Of a stretch of 64,000 nt of DNA, positions 1 to 9,061 are shown piece after piece. Positions within the stretch are counted from its first letter, which is position 1; the number at the start of each line of letters is the position of its first letter. The stretch is from positions 186,001 to 250,000 of the forward strand of contig CAVUYY010000013.1 in NCBI GenBank assembly GCA_963745775.1, read 5' to 3'. Below the pieces are notes generated by a model, which was not told where the DNA came from, made no database searches, and saw only the letters and a program-made list of their open reading frames with translations. The position numbers and the translations under genes were made by a program. The stretch is from Gaiellasilicea sp963745775 (GTDB lineage: Bacteria > Actinomycetota > Thermoleophilia > Gaiellales > Gaiellaceae).

Positions 1-2
1 CG

Positions 3-134
3 GCGGCGCTCTTCCAGTTCGAGGTCGCCTGGGCGGCGATCGTCGTCGCGAGCGTGCTCGGGATCCTCTTCTACGCATCGGTCGCGCTCGTCGAGCGGAC
101 TGACGATGAGCTGGCACCCGTCGACGCGACGTGA
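3..134 (+). CDS. ABC transporter permease, C-terminal fragment
   Basis: This open frame enters from the left edge and stops at TGA 132-134, so only the last 43 residues are visible. They form one hydrophobic helix rich in A, V, I and L, followed by a charged tail beginning ERTDDE. That is how SsuC/TauC-type inner-membrane permeases usually end. An NMT1/THI5-like binding lipoprotein follows, as expected for the permease of the same importer. The family call rests on the helix-plus-tail pattern and on this neighbour; no diagnostic EAA loop is visible in the fragment. Confidence 0.6.
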   Translation, partial: AALFQFEVAWAAIVVASVLGILFYASVALVERTDDELAPVDAT

Positions 135-215
135 ATGACGTCGACCGGCATGAGATGGTGCGCACAGAGATCGGGACGACCGAATAGAGAGCAACCACAT
201 CGAAAGGAGGGTCTC

Positions 216-1361
216 ATGAGGGGACGGGCATGGCTCGTGCTTGCAGGGATCCTGGCCGCGCTGCTGCTCGTCGTGGCCGGCTGCGGCGGTGAACGACGAC
301 GAGGCGGCGGACGACGGAGCGACCGAGGAGGCGTCGGCCGAGCCGGATCAGGTGACGCTGCAGCTCAAGTGGGTCACGCAGGCGCAGTTCGCCGGGTACT
401 ACGCGGCGCTCGAGGAGGGCTACTACGCGGACGAGGATCTCGACGTCACGCTCAAGCCCGGCGGCCCGGACATCACACCCGAGCAGGTCGTGGCGAGCGG
501 TCAGGCCGAGTTCGGGATCGACTGGCTGCCCGCGCTCCTCGCCGCGCGCGACCAGGGCGGCGATCTCGTCAACATCGCGCAGGTCTTCAACAAGAGCGGG
601 ATGACCGAGTTGACGCGCAAGGACAGCGGGATCACCGACGTCGCCGGGATGCGCGGCAAGAAGGTCGGCGTCTGGTGCTGCGGGAACGAGAATCGAGCTC
701 TACGCGGCGCTCGTCAAGAACGACATCGATCCGAAGTCGAAGGACGACGTCACGATCGTCAACCAGCCGTTCGACATGAACCTGTTCCTGAACGGCGACG
801 TCGACGCTGCCGCGGCGATGACCTACAACGAGCTGGCGCAGGTGCTCGAGACCGAGAACCCGGACACCGGCGAGCTCTGGTCGCTCGACGACCTGAACGT
901 GATCTCGATGGAGGACGCGGGGACTGCGATGCTCGAGGACGGGATCTTCGTCCAGGGCGAGTGGATCGCCGAGGAAGCCAACCAGGACATCGCCAGGCGG
1001 TTCCTGAAGGCGAGCTTCAAGGGCTGGGCCTTCTGTCGCGACAATCTAGGACGAGTGTCTCCAGCACGTGCTCGACAGCGGCCCGACGCTCGGCGAGGGA
1101 CACCAGCGGTGGCAGCTGAACGAGATCAACGCGATCACCTGGCCGAACGATGCCGGGATCGGGATCATGGAGGAGGCTGCGTTCCAGCGGACGGCCGACA
1201 TCGCCAAGCAGTTCGCGGTGATCAAGGCCGAGGCGTCGACCGAGGCCTATCGCACCGACCTCGCCGAGGCGGCCGTGGCCGAGCTCGAGGAGGAGGACGT
1301 GGACGTGAACGGCGCCGACTGGGAGAAGGAGACCGTCGAGGTGACGGCGGGTGGTGAGTAG
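216..1361 (+). CDS. NMT1/THI5-like ABC substrate-binding lipoprotein (frameshifted)
   Basis: Extracytoplasmic solute-binding lipoprotein, about 380 residues. The start is ATG 216 behind a strong AAAGGAGG site at 202-209. A hydrophobic signal ends in lipobox VVAGC with acylated Cys23. The mature part has the family pattern: LKWVTQAQFAGYYAA, then GYYADEDLDVTLKPGG, then VGVWCCGNE. The reading frame breaks near 290, 688 and 1047. At the last two sites removing one base restores a continuous protein (GNE-IELYAALVKND; CRDN-L-DECLQHV). The family binds pyrimidine-like ligands such as thiamine-pyrimidine precursors. The adjoining hydantoinase suggests a pyrimidine or hydantoin ligand, but that is inference. 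Confidence 0.8.
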
Positions 1362-1404
1362 CGGAGTCGGCAAGTAGAGGTAACGACCGAGAAGGGAGAT
1401 CCGC

Positions 1405-2820
1405 ATGTCCGTTCTGATCAAAGGCGGCCGCGTCGTGACGGCGGTGGACGACACCGTGGCCGACGTCTTCGTGGACGGCGAGCGGATCTCCCTGATCGGC
1501 GAATCGCTCGACGTCGCGGCCGACCGGGTGATCGACGCCGCCGGCAAGCTCGTCCTCCCGGGGGCGATCGACCCGCACACGCACCTCGACATGCCTTTCG
1601 GGGGGACGACGACGATCGACGACTTCACCTCGGGGCACGCGGCGGCGGCGCGCGGGGGCACGACGACGCACGTCGACTTCTGCATCCAGCAGCCGGGCAC
1701 GAGCTTCGGCGACTCGCTGGCCATGTGGCACGCCAAGCGCGAGGGCAAGGCGCTGATCGACAACGGCTTCCACATCGCGGTCACCGACCTGAAGGAGGGC
1801 GGCACGCTCGAGGAGCTCGCCTCGCTGCCCGAGCAGGGGATCACGTCCTACAAGCTCTTCATGGCCTACAAGGGCGCGCTGATGGTCGACGACGAGACGC
1901 TCTTCAAGACGATGGAGGTCGCCGCCGAGACCGGCGCGCTCGTGATGGTGCACGCCGAGAACGGCGACGCGATCGACGTGCTCGTGAAGAAGGCGCTCGC
2001 GGCGGGGAACACGGATCCGGTCTGGCACGCGCGGACGCGGCCGCCGGAGACCGAGGGAGAGGCGACGAACCGCGCGATCCAGCTCGCGCGCGTCGCCGGT
2101 TGTCCGCTCTACGTCGTCCACGTCTCCTGCAAGGAGTCGGTCGACCCGATCATGCGCGCGCGCGAGCTCGGCTGGGACGTCTGGGGCGAGACCTGCACCC
2201 AGTACTTCTTCGTCGACGAGACCTTCCTCGAGCGGCCCGACTTCGAGGGCGCGAAGTTCGTCTACACGCCGCCGCCGCGGGCGAAGGCGAACCAGGACGT
2301 GCTCTGGAACGCGGTCCGCACCGACGTGCTCTCGGCGATCTCGACCGACCACTGCGCCTTCCTCTGGGACGGGCAGAAGACGATGGGCCGCGACGACTTC
2401 TCGAAGATCCCGAACGGCGGGCCGGGGATCGAGGACCGGGTGCGGCTGATCCACCACTTCGGCGTCTCCGAGGGCCGGATCACGCTGAACCGGATGGTCG
2501 AGCTCCTGGCGACGAACCCGGCGAAGCTCTTCGGCCTCTATCCGCGCAAGGGCACGATCGCGGTCGGCGCCGATGCCGACCTCGTGGTGTTCGACCCCGA
2601 GAAGCCGTACACGATCACCGCCGCCGCACAGGAGTCGAAGACGGACTACAACCTCTACGAGGGCACGGAGGTGGTCGGCGACGTCGAGACCGTGCTCCTG
2701 CGCGGGAACGTGATCGTGGACGGTGGCGAGGTCGTCGCGGAGCCGGGCAGCGGGCAGTTCGTCAAGCGCGCGCGCTTCGGCGAGCAGTTGCGCACTCAAC
2801 CGGCAGGAGTGCCCACGTAG
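1405..2820 (+). CDS. D-hydantoinase/dihydropyrimidinase
   Basis: Cyclic amidohydrolase of 471 residues, the normal family length, opening dihydropyrimidine or 5-substituted hydantoin rings in the cytoplasm. All six binuclear-metal ligands can be placed: His58 and His60 in DPHTHLD, the carboxylated Lys150 in TSYKLFMAYK, His183 in VMVHAENGD, His239 in VVHVS, and Asp315 in STDHCAF. The start ATG 1405 lies behind GAAGGGAGA. The gene is intact and follows the binding-lipoprotein gene by 43 bp, so import and ring opening are probably coupled. The aminotransferase and semialdehyde dehydrogenase 10 kb away could finish beta-alanine catabolism. Choosing between hydantoinase and dihydropyrimidinase needs a phylogeny. 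Confidence 0.9.
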   Translation: MSVLIKGGRVVTAVDDTVADVFVDGERISLIGESLDVAADRVIDAAGKLVLPGAIDPHTHLDMPFGGTTTIDDFTSGHAAAARGGTTTHVDFCIQQPGTSFGDSLAMWHAKREGKALIDNGFHIAVTDLKEGGTLEELASLPEQGITSYKLFMAYKGALMVDDETLFKTMEVAAETGALVMVHAENGDAIDVLVKKALAAGNTDPVWHARTRPPETEGEATNRAIQLARVAGCPLYVVHVSCKESVDPIMRARELGWDVWGETCTQYFFVDETFLERPDFEGAKFVYTPPPRAKANQDVLWNAVRTDVLSAISTDHCAFLWDGQKTMGRDDFSKIPNGGPGIEDRVRLIHHFGVSEGRITLNRMVELLATNPAKLFGLYPRKGTIAVGADADLVVFDPEKPYTITAAAQESKTDYNLYEGTEVVGDVETVLLRGNVIVDGGEVVAEPGSGQFVKRARFGEQLRTQPAGVPT

Positions 2821-2861
2821 GCACGCTCGACGCCCTGCTCGGAGCGGCGCTCGCCACCGTC

Positions 2862-3809
2862 GTGGTCGTGGCGACCGTGGACGCCGTCCGGAACAGGGAT
2901 GGGAGCAGCGAGCCTGCGGCTGCGACGACGACCGAGCTCGCGGAGCGCGACGAGTTCGCCGACCAGGCCGTCGCGCTCGGGCTGCGTGGACAGCTGCTGC
3001 TTCGCGACGACGGGTGTCGCGAGCAGGTCGTGAGCTTCCCGTCGTTCGAGCGAACCGAGGACTCGAGCGTCTGCGTGCCGCGTGGCACCGAGTCGCCCAA
3101 CGGCAGCCTCGTCGCCCGCTGCCTGGGCGACGTGACCGAGATCTTCTATGTCTCGGACGGCGGACTGCAGAACATCGTTCCGGGCTGCGCCCCGGCCTGG
3201 CGGCCGGACGACATCCTGACCGTCGCGCACGAACGAGAGGTCGTTCGCTTCCGCCCGTGTCCCGGCCGCGCCGCCTGCGCCGAGCCCTTGATTCCGGCCT
3301 CGGAGCTGGAACGGGCCGCGCGGCGGCATCCGACCGGACCTGCGCTGGGATCTCTGCGCGTGCTCGTCGACGGGATCGCCTGGCTCTCCGAGACGCGGGC
3401 CGCCGTGCTGCTCTCGATCCGGATCGGCCCACGGCTCGACGGGCTCGGCGCGCTGAGCCAGATCGCCTTCTTCGAGCGCGGTCGGCTCGAGGCGACGCCG
3501 GGCTACTTCCGCAGGACGGGCGGTACGCTCGCCGGAAGCCCGCGCGGCACGTACGTGACGCAGACGCCGGACGTGATCCTCCGCGGCGACGGCTCGCAGG
3601 TCAGCCTGCCGCCGCACCTCCGCGACGTGCGCTCGTTCGCCTGGTCGGACGACGAGCGCTTCCTCGCGGTCGCCACCCGCCTCGCCGTCCACGTCCTCGA
3701 CGTGGGGAGCCTCGAGCGCTTCGACGGGACTGGCGGTGGGCTGCGCTCGCTCACGCTGCCGCGCTCGGTCATGCTGTCGGGGGCAACCGAGCTCGGCTGG
3801 CGCGATTAG
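2862..3809 (+). CDS. membrane-anchored beta-propeller-like protein of unknown function
   Basis: I do not recognise a named gene. The frame opens with a single hydrophobic segment (LLGAALATVVVVATVDAV) and continues as a soluble domain. Its fragments GCAPAWRPDDILTVAHE and FAWSDDERFLAVAT resemble WD40-like/PD40 blades. Cysteines occur in CREQ, SSVCV, RCLGD, GCAP and FRPCPGRAAC. GTG 2862 is the first standard start after the hydantoinase, but it cuts into the hydrophobic anchor. The true start probably lies at 2805-2835 and may be hidden by an indel. Likely an extracytoplasmic anchored protein; function unknown. Confidence 0.5.
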   Translation: MVVATVDAVRNRDGSSEPAAATTTELAERDEFADQAVALGLRGQLLLRDDGCREQVVSFPSFERTEDSSVCVPRGTESPNGSLVARCLGDVTEIFYVSDGGLQNIVPGCAPAWRPDDILTVAHEREVVRFRPCPGRAACAEPLIPASELERAARRHPTGPALGSLRVLVDGIAWLSETRAAVLLSIRIGPRLDGLGALSQIAFFERGRLEATPGYFRRTGGTLAGSPRGTYVTQTPDVILRGDGSQVSLPPHLRDVRSFAWSDDERFLAVATRLAVHVLDVGSLERFDGTGGGLRSLTLPRSVMLSGATELGWRD

Positions 3810-3831
3810 GCTGCGGCCGCGGGCGACGCGG

Positions 3832-4592
3832 CTACCTGACGGTGATCGCAAACCGCGCGCGGCGGGTGTTCCCGCTGGAGTCGGTCGCCGAGCACGTGAT
3901 CGTCGTTCGCCCGGCTGCGAAGAGGCTGCCTGAGCGGGGCGTGCAGGTAACCGCACGAGTCCCGTCGACCTCGTCCTGGCCGTCACTGCGTAGCGCACTC
4001 GCACGCGGGTGGCGCCGGCGGGTAGGCGCACCGTTTTCGAGACGGCACCGGTCAGCGCCGGCGCGGTCGTGTCGAAAACGAGTCCCGGCGCGACGATCGT
4101 CCCGTTCCAGGTATCGCGAGCTGTCTCGCCTCTGAACACGCTCGAGCTGAACTGCAACGTGCCGGACGCGTTCGCGTAGACCCCGGAGCCGCCCGTGATC
4201 GCGACGTCGAACGGCCCGGTGTTCGCCGGGGCGGTCTGGCCGCAGATCTCCCGTGGCACGGAGAGGCGGATCTCCCCCTTGCCCGCAACCGCGATCACGG
4301 CCGTCCGGAACTGGATGACGGGGCAAACGGGATCCGCGAACTCGACCGTCTTGACATAGGTCACAGTCGCACGACCCAGTCCGGGCACGCTGCCCGTACC
4401 GAGAAACCGCACACACTCCAGGTCGGCAGGCGTACCAGGCGGGCAGAAGTCACCGAACTTCCAGCTCATGTCGAGGATCGCGTGCACGCGCAGCTCGCCG
4501 GTCGTGCGACGGGGCCCTGCAGCCGCCACCGTCGCGATCAGCAACGCTCCCGCGAGCGAGCCGACGAACCACAGCGCAGCAAGACGCTTCAT
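3832..4592 (-). CDS. secreted protein with C-terminal HYR domain (frameshifted)
   Basis: Exported protein of about 253 residues. ATG 4592 follows GAAGGAGA. The signal peptide starts MKRLAALWFVGSLAGALL and probably ends near AAAGP. The middle domain has paired cysteines (GDFCPPGTPADLEC) and is not recognised. The C-terminus is a classic hyalin-repeat pattern (VTCTPRSGSLFAAGRTTITC, then ATDSSGN), an immunoglobulin-like fold of secreted adhesion or surface proteins. The frame breaks near 3985, just before DEVDGTRAV, and one missing base would restore it. It is followed downstream on the same strand by nothing and preceded by the exported cupin. Confidence 0.65.
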
Positions 4593-4671
4593 TCCGGTCT
4601 CCTTCTCCGAGAGGGTCGGGCAACGGTTTCGGTGCCGAGCGTGAGGATGGTCGAGCGCACGTCTGTCCTTT

Positions 4672-5145
4672 CTAGAAGCTGCAGGTCGAGTCGGACGGCC
4701 TCGGCGCGTCGAGCCGGAAGGCTCCCGTGGCGGGAACGTCGAGGTAGACGACGTAGAGCTCGAGCGGTTGCGACCCTTCGTTCCGCCCGAAGTGGACGTT
4801 GCCGTAGCCTCGATCGACGACGACCTCACCGGTCTGGTAGACCGCGCCCTCGCACTCCTTGGCGTCGCCTTCATAGAGGGTGAACTCGCCGGACTTGACG
4901 AGGACGAGGGCCGGACCGGGGTGGGTGTGCCAGCCGGTTGAGCCGCCGGGCGCGATCAGCACCTGCTGGACGACGACGTCGCCGGTGTTCGATGAGTCGT
5001 GCAGCTTCAGCTTGAACTGACCTTCGAGCGTTCCGCGGGCGAGCACGGGCCCGCCGAGGATCCCAGAGCCGGGGGTCGCGAGCGCGATCGTCGCAGCGAT
5101 CGCGGCGATCGGGAGTGCGAGACCGATGATCACGAGCTTGCGCAT
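4672..5145 (-). CDS. exported cupin-domain protein
   Basis: Small cupin of 157 residues with an N-terminal signal (MRKLVIIGLALPIAAIAATI). The barrel shows VLIAPGGSTGWHTHPGPALV, whose two histidines fit cupin motif 1, and GEVVVDRGYGNVHFGRNEG as a degenerate motif 2. Three cysteines (KECEGA, STCSF) could form a disulfide outside the membrane. ATG 5145 has GAAGGAGG at ideal spacing. Such single-domain cupins bind a metal or small ligand; no substrate can be named. It sits 15 bp downstream of the SnoaL-like gene and 79 bp upstream of the HYR gene, so the three may be co-transcribed. Confidence 0.75.
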   Translation of the reverse strand: MRKLVIIGLALPIAAIAATIALATPGSGILGGPVLARGTLEGQFKLKLHDSSNTGDVVVQQVLIAPGGSTGWHTHPGPALVLVKSGEFTLYEGDAKECEGAVYQTGEVVVDRGYGNVHFGRNEGSQPLELYVVYLDVPATGAFRLDAPRPSDSTCSF

Positions 5146-5160
5146 CGTCTTCCTCCTTCG

Positions 5161-5547
5161 TCAGGCGCTGACGGTCTGGACGCGCTCGAGCGCGCCGAGC
5201 TGCTCCAGGAGCGTCAGCAGGTCCCAGTTGACCCACGCGTCGGCGATCCGATCGCCGACGACGTGGTAGATCGCCGTGCAGCGCGCCTCCCAGCTCCGTC
5301 CCGTCGGCGGCACGCCGTGGAACAGGCCCCGGTGGGTTGCGCGGCCGACGAGATGGACGGCGACGAGGTCATCCGTCGCAAGCACCGGGCCGACTTCGAC
5401 CTCGAGATCCGGAAACGCTGTCCGGAAGCGCGCCACGCGCTGGCGGAGCTCGTCGTTCGAGATCAGCTCGGCGGGGTCGGTCTCCTGGTCGCCGGTGAGC
5501 ACCTCGGCGAGGTATCGCTCGACAACCTGCTGCGCGTGGCCGGACAT
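5161..5547 (-). CDS. SnoaL-like/ester cyclase family protein
   Basis: A 128-residue SnoaL-like cone-fold (NTF2 superfamily) protein. The family pattern is clear: VERYLAEVL near the N-terminus, RFRTAFPDLEVEVGPVLATDDLVAVH in the middle, and GDRIADAWVNWDLLTLLEQLG at the end. Members include polyketide cyclases but most are uncharacterised small enzymes or binding proteins, so the reaction is unknown. ATG 5547 has a GGGGAG ribosome site. It is the first gene of the 5.5-3.8 kb minus-strand cluster. Confidence 0.75.
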   Translation of the reverse strand: MSGHAQQVVERYLAEVLTGDQETDPAELISNDELRQRVARFRTAFPDLEVEVGPVLATDDLVAVHLVGRATHRGLFHGVPPTGRSWEARCTAIYHVVGDRIADAWVNWDLLTLLEQLGALERVQTVSA

Positions 5548-5637
5548 CCATCTCCCCTGTCGCTGGTCTCGACGGTAGGCGCGTTCGGCCGCCGCTCGAT
5601 GAGCGGGAGATGAGGCTTCGATGAGGATGTGGGCCGT

Positions 5638-7562
5638 CTAGCGGAGCTGCGAGCGCCAGGCCTCGTTGAGGCGGTAGCCGCTGCCGCGAACGGTCTCGAG
5701 GACGGAGCGGCGTCGCCGAACTTGGCACGGAGGGAGCGCACGACGACATCGACGACGTTGCTCCCGCCCATGTACTCGGTGCCCCAGACCTCGCGCAGGA
5801 GCTCCTCGCGCGAGACCGTCCTTCCCTCGCGGCTCCGGAGGTGGACGAAGAGCCCGAACTCGAGCGGCGTCAGCGTGACGCGCTCGCCGTTCACGTGGAG
5901 CTCGCGGGTGTCGTCGTCGAGCCCGGCTCGTCCTCCAGTGCAAACTCGGCGGCGACGAGTCGTCAGCTAGCCGTCGACTGAGGCAGGTGCGAAATCGAGC
6001 ATCACGCTCGTGTAGATCGAGCCGTCGAGCTAGACGATTCGTCTGCGATCGGGCGGAAGCCGAGCTTCTCGACGACCGGCCAATAGGTCGGCACGTCCTG
6101 CACGACGACGTAGATCTGCCGCAGGGCGGGACGCAACGCCATGTACGTGCGCTTCACGTCGAGCCAGGATGCGGCTTGCGACGCGCATGGGAGATCCCGC
6201 GTTCCCTGTCGAGCCAGCGTCGGAACCCGAGCACCAGTTGCCGCTTCGGCACCGGCTGGTCGCGGAGGTGCTGCGTCCAGGAGTCGACGACCGGATCGGG
6301 TACGCGCTGCGGCGGGAGGTGCGTCGTCTGGAGGAGGCTGGAGAACCCGACGACGATCCCGTCCCGATCGCGGCTGACCGAGAAGGTCTCGGGCGAGTCC
6401 TCCCACCAGCGGCGAAGCAGGCCCGCCGCAGCCGCCCCTTCGTGTGCCGCTGCGATCGCCTCCATCGCCTCGGCATCGCCCGCGCGCGCCGGCTCGATCG
6501 CGAGCGGCTGAGAACCGGACGGGAAGAAGGCCTCGCGAACGACCGGATTGTCGATCAGGTAGAGCATGTCGGCGGTGTAGCGCCAGAGGTCGACCGGCGG
6601 AGCCTCGCGCACCTCGCTGCGCAGTTGTCGCCAGGCGGAGCGCCGGTACCGCCGATGTTGAACGGGGTTCGCACGTGCAGGAAGTCAGCGACGCCTCGCG
6701 CACAGCATCGTGGATCGACGATCCCGTCGCGTCCGGCATCGACGAACGGGAGGTCGAGCAGCAAACCCATCGCAGCGCTCGGGTCCGGATCCTCGAGCAT
6801 CGACGCGAGCAGGGGCTCGGTCGTCCGGCGCACGACGGAGGCCGCTTCGAGTGCACGCCGCGCCAGCGGATCGACGGGCTTCTTCGAGGTACAGCCGGGC
6901 GAGCTCGCTAGATGACCCGAGCCGTCGCCGCATCCTCGAGCTCGCGTTGTGGATGCTCTGCGATCCCTGCTGCTGCGAGAGTCAGTGCGAGCGGATGCCC
7001 GCGGGCGATCCTGTTCAGCCATGTCGCCGCTGCCGCAGGGACGCCTCGCCGGGCCAGAAGGGCATGCGCGTCCTCCTCGCCGAGTGGCCCGAGCGGCAGG
7101 GTCTGGAAGTCGTCGCCGAGCGAGTACCAAGCAGCGACCGGCGGCCTCGACCAGCCAGGACGAGGTGCGTGCGGGCAGGCAGCACTTGCGCGAGGTCCTG
7201 GCGGAGCCAGGTATCCATCAACCTGAAGAGCTCGTAGTGATCCAGAGCGAGGACGACCGGAGCAGAGAGCTCGGTCAGGTGCTCCACGAGTCCGCCCGTC
7301 ATCCCGGATTTGCCGATCACGCGTCGTGGAGGCCGCGTTCGGTCGGCTCGACCGTCCGGCAGTCGAGAGCGATCACGTTCGCGCCCGCGTCGCGGGTGTC
7401 GCTCAGGAATGCTCGGAGCAGCGCGGACTTGCCGATTCCGGGAATCCCGTGTAGGAAGATGACGCGGACGTCATCCTCGAGCGTCAGGCGCATCAACGTC
7501 CCGAGCTCGTCGTGCCGACCCACCGGGCGATTGGCCCGCTCTCGAAGCCCGACCGTCGCCAT
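5638..7562 (-). pseudogene. AAA ATPase/GNAT-like/winged-helix transcriptional regulator, heavily frameshifted
   Basis: Pieces in all three minus frames assemble into one protein of about 640 residues. First comes an AAA/NACHT-type ATPase with P-loop FLHGIPGIGKSALL and Walker B VVLALDHYELF, then helical repeats (SVVRRTTEPLLASMLEDP). Next is a GNAT-like domain (SVSRDRDGIVVGF; RTYMALRPALRQIYV; VEKLGFRPIAD). Last is an OmpR-type winged helix (LTPLEFGLFVHLRSREG; EEVWGTEY-like LLREVWGTEYMGGS; VLETVRGSGYRL). I count about twelve single-base indels plus an in-frame TAG replacing an expected Trp near 5970. Such proteins are likely signal-responsive regulators. As written it cannot be translated. The indel density is far above the window average, so either real decay or locally poor sequence. 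Confidence 0.7.
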
Positions 7563-7578
7563 CCGCGGAGTGTGACGG

Positions 7579-7593
7579 AATCCGGTCCGGATT
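7579..7593. promoter_or_regulatory. palindrome in divergent intergenic region
   Basis: AATCCGG-T-CCGGATT is a perfect inverted repeat with 7-bp arms. It lies midway between the start of the winged-helix regulator (7562, minus) and the RNB gene (7629, plus). Its position suits an operator for the regulator or for both genes. No such site is known to me; the role is inferred from position. Confidence 0.4.
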
Positions 7594-7614
7594 ACGAGTA
7601 GCTGGACCGGCGAC

Positions 7615-7620
7615 TAGATT
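7615..7620 (+). promoter_or_regulatory. -10 box of RNB gene (leaderless type)
   Basis: TAGATT ends 8 nt before GTG 7629 and no ribosome site is present. The expected transcription start coincides with the start codon. Confidence 0.5.
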
Positions 7621-7628
7621 GCGAACCC

Positions 7629-9061
7629 GTGGCCCGCCGCATCCGCCTCTCCGCACCCGATGCGGCCGAGATCGCCGCCGCGTTTGCGGAGCTGCGCGCG
7701 AGCCTCGAGGTCTCGCTCGAGTTCCCGGACGAGGTGCTCGCCGATGCGGAGCGCTCCGTCCGCGCACCTCGGCTCCCCGACCATGACGAGACGGCGATTC
7801 CGTTCGTCACGATCGACCCGCCGGAGTCGATGGACCTCGACCAGGCGCTCCACCTCGAGCGGCGCGGTCAGGGCTACCGCGTCCGCTACGCGATCGCCGA
7901 CGTAGCCGCGTTCGTCACCCCGGGCGGGCCGATGGACGTCGAGGCACACAAGCGCGGCCAGACGCTCTACGCGCCCGACGGGAACGCCCGGCTCTATCCG
8001 CCGGCGCTGTCCGAGGGCGCCGGCAGCCTCCTGCCCGACGAGATCCGCCCGGCCATCCTCTGGACGATGGAGGTCGACGGGACGCGGCGAGGGAATCGAG
8101 GTCGATGTCCGCAAGGCGCTCGTGCGCAGCCGGGAGAAGCTCGACTACGCGGGCGTGCAGCGCTCGCTGGAGGATGGGACGGCAGGCGACTCGCTGAACC
8201 TGCTGCAGGAGGTCGGCCTGCTCCGTCAGGAACGCGAGGAGCGGCGCGGCGGGATCGCGCTGCCGATTCCCGAGCAGGAGGTCGAGCAGGGCGAGAACGG
8301 CTACGAGCTCGCGTTCCGCGCGCCGCTCCCGGTGGAGGGCTGGAACGCCCAGATCTCGCTGATGGCCGGCCAGGCCGCGGCGGAGCTGATGCTCGGCGCG
8401 CAGGTCGGGATCCTCCGGACGCTGCCGACCGCCGATCCGAAGGCGGTCGACCGGCTGCGCAGGGCCGCGAAGGCTCTCGGCGTCGACTGGCCCGCCGAGC
8501 ACACGTTCGCCGATGTGATCCGCACGCTCGACCCGGCGGTGCCGGCGCAGGCGGCGTTCCTCGCCGAGTCGACCGTCCTGCTCCGCGGCTCGGGCTACGC
8601 GGCCTTCGACGACGAGGTTCCGACCGGGGCGGTTCACGCAGGGGTCGGCGCGCCCTATGCCCATACGACTGCGCCGCTCCGGAGGCTCGTCGATCGCTAC
8701 GTCGGCGAGGTCTGCGTCGCCGTCTCCGCCGGGACGCAGGTGCCGGATTGGGCGGATGCGGCCCTGCCGGGATTGCCCGAGACGATGGAGCGGTCGAACC
8801 GGAAGGCGCAGCAGTACGAGGCCGGGATCATCTCGACGGTCGAGGCGGCGCTCCTCGAGCATCGGGTCGGCGAGACCTTCGAGGCGGTCGTCGTCGAGGT
8901 GGACGAGCACGACGGCGGCGGCACGCGTCCAGCTCACCGAGCCGGCGGTCACCGCCCACTGCGAGGGGGACCTGCCGCTCGGCGAGCGCGTCAGCGTCAG
9001 GCTCGAGCTGGCCGACGTCGCCAAGCGGCAGGTTCGCTTCCGGCTCGTCAAGCCTTCGTAG
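7629..9061 (+). CDS. RNB-domain exoribonuclease (RNase II/R family, frameshifted)
   Basis: Processive 3'-5' exoribonuclease, about 477 residues. The catalytic RNB motif appears as TIDPPESMDLDQALHLE (metal-binding aspartates), and APYAHTTAPLRRLVDRYVGE is the conserved late RNB motif. The protein is short and lacks obvious N-terminal cold-shock domains. A small S1-like end (HCEGDLPLGERVSVRLELAD) remains, as in many compact actinobacterial RNB proteins. The frame breaks near 8092 and 8928, each restored by deleting one base (GTGEGIEVDVRKALV; DGG-ARVQLTEPAV). It ends converging on the cyclase gene with a 14-bp overlap. Confidence 0.85.

Noticed and set aside
216..1361. Programmed ribosomal frameshifting in the binding-lipoprotein gene
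   Set aside because: Three breaks in one gene, no slippery heptamer at any, and identical one-base errors in unrelated genes favour sequence error.
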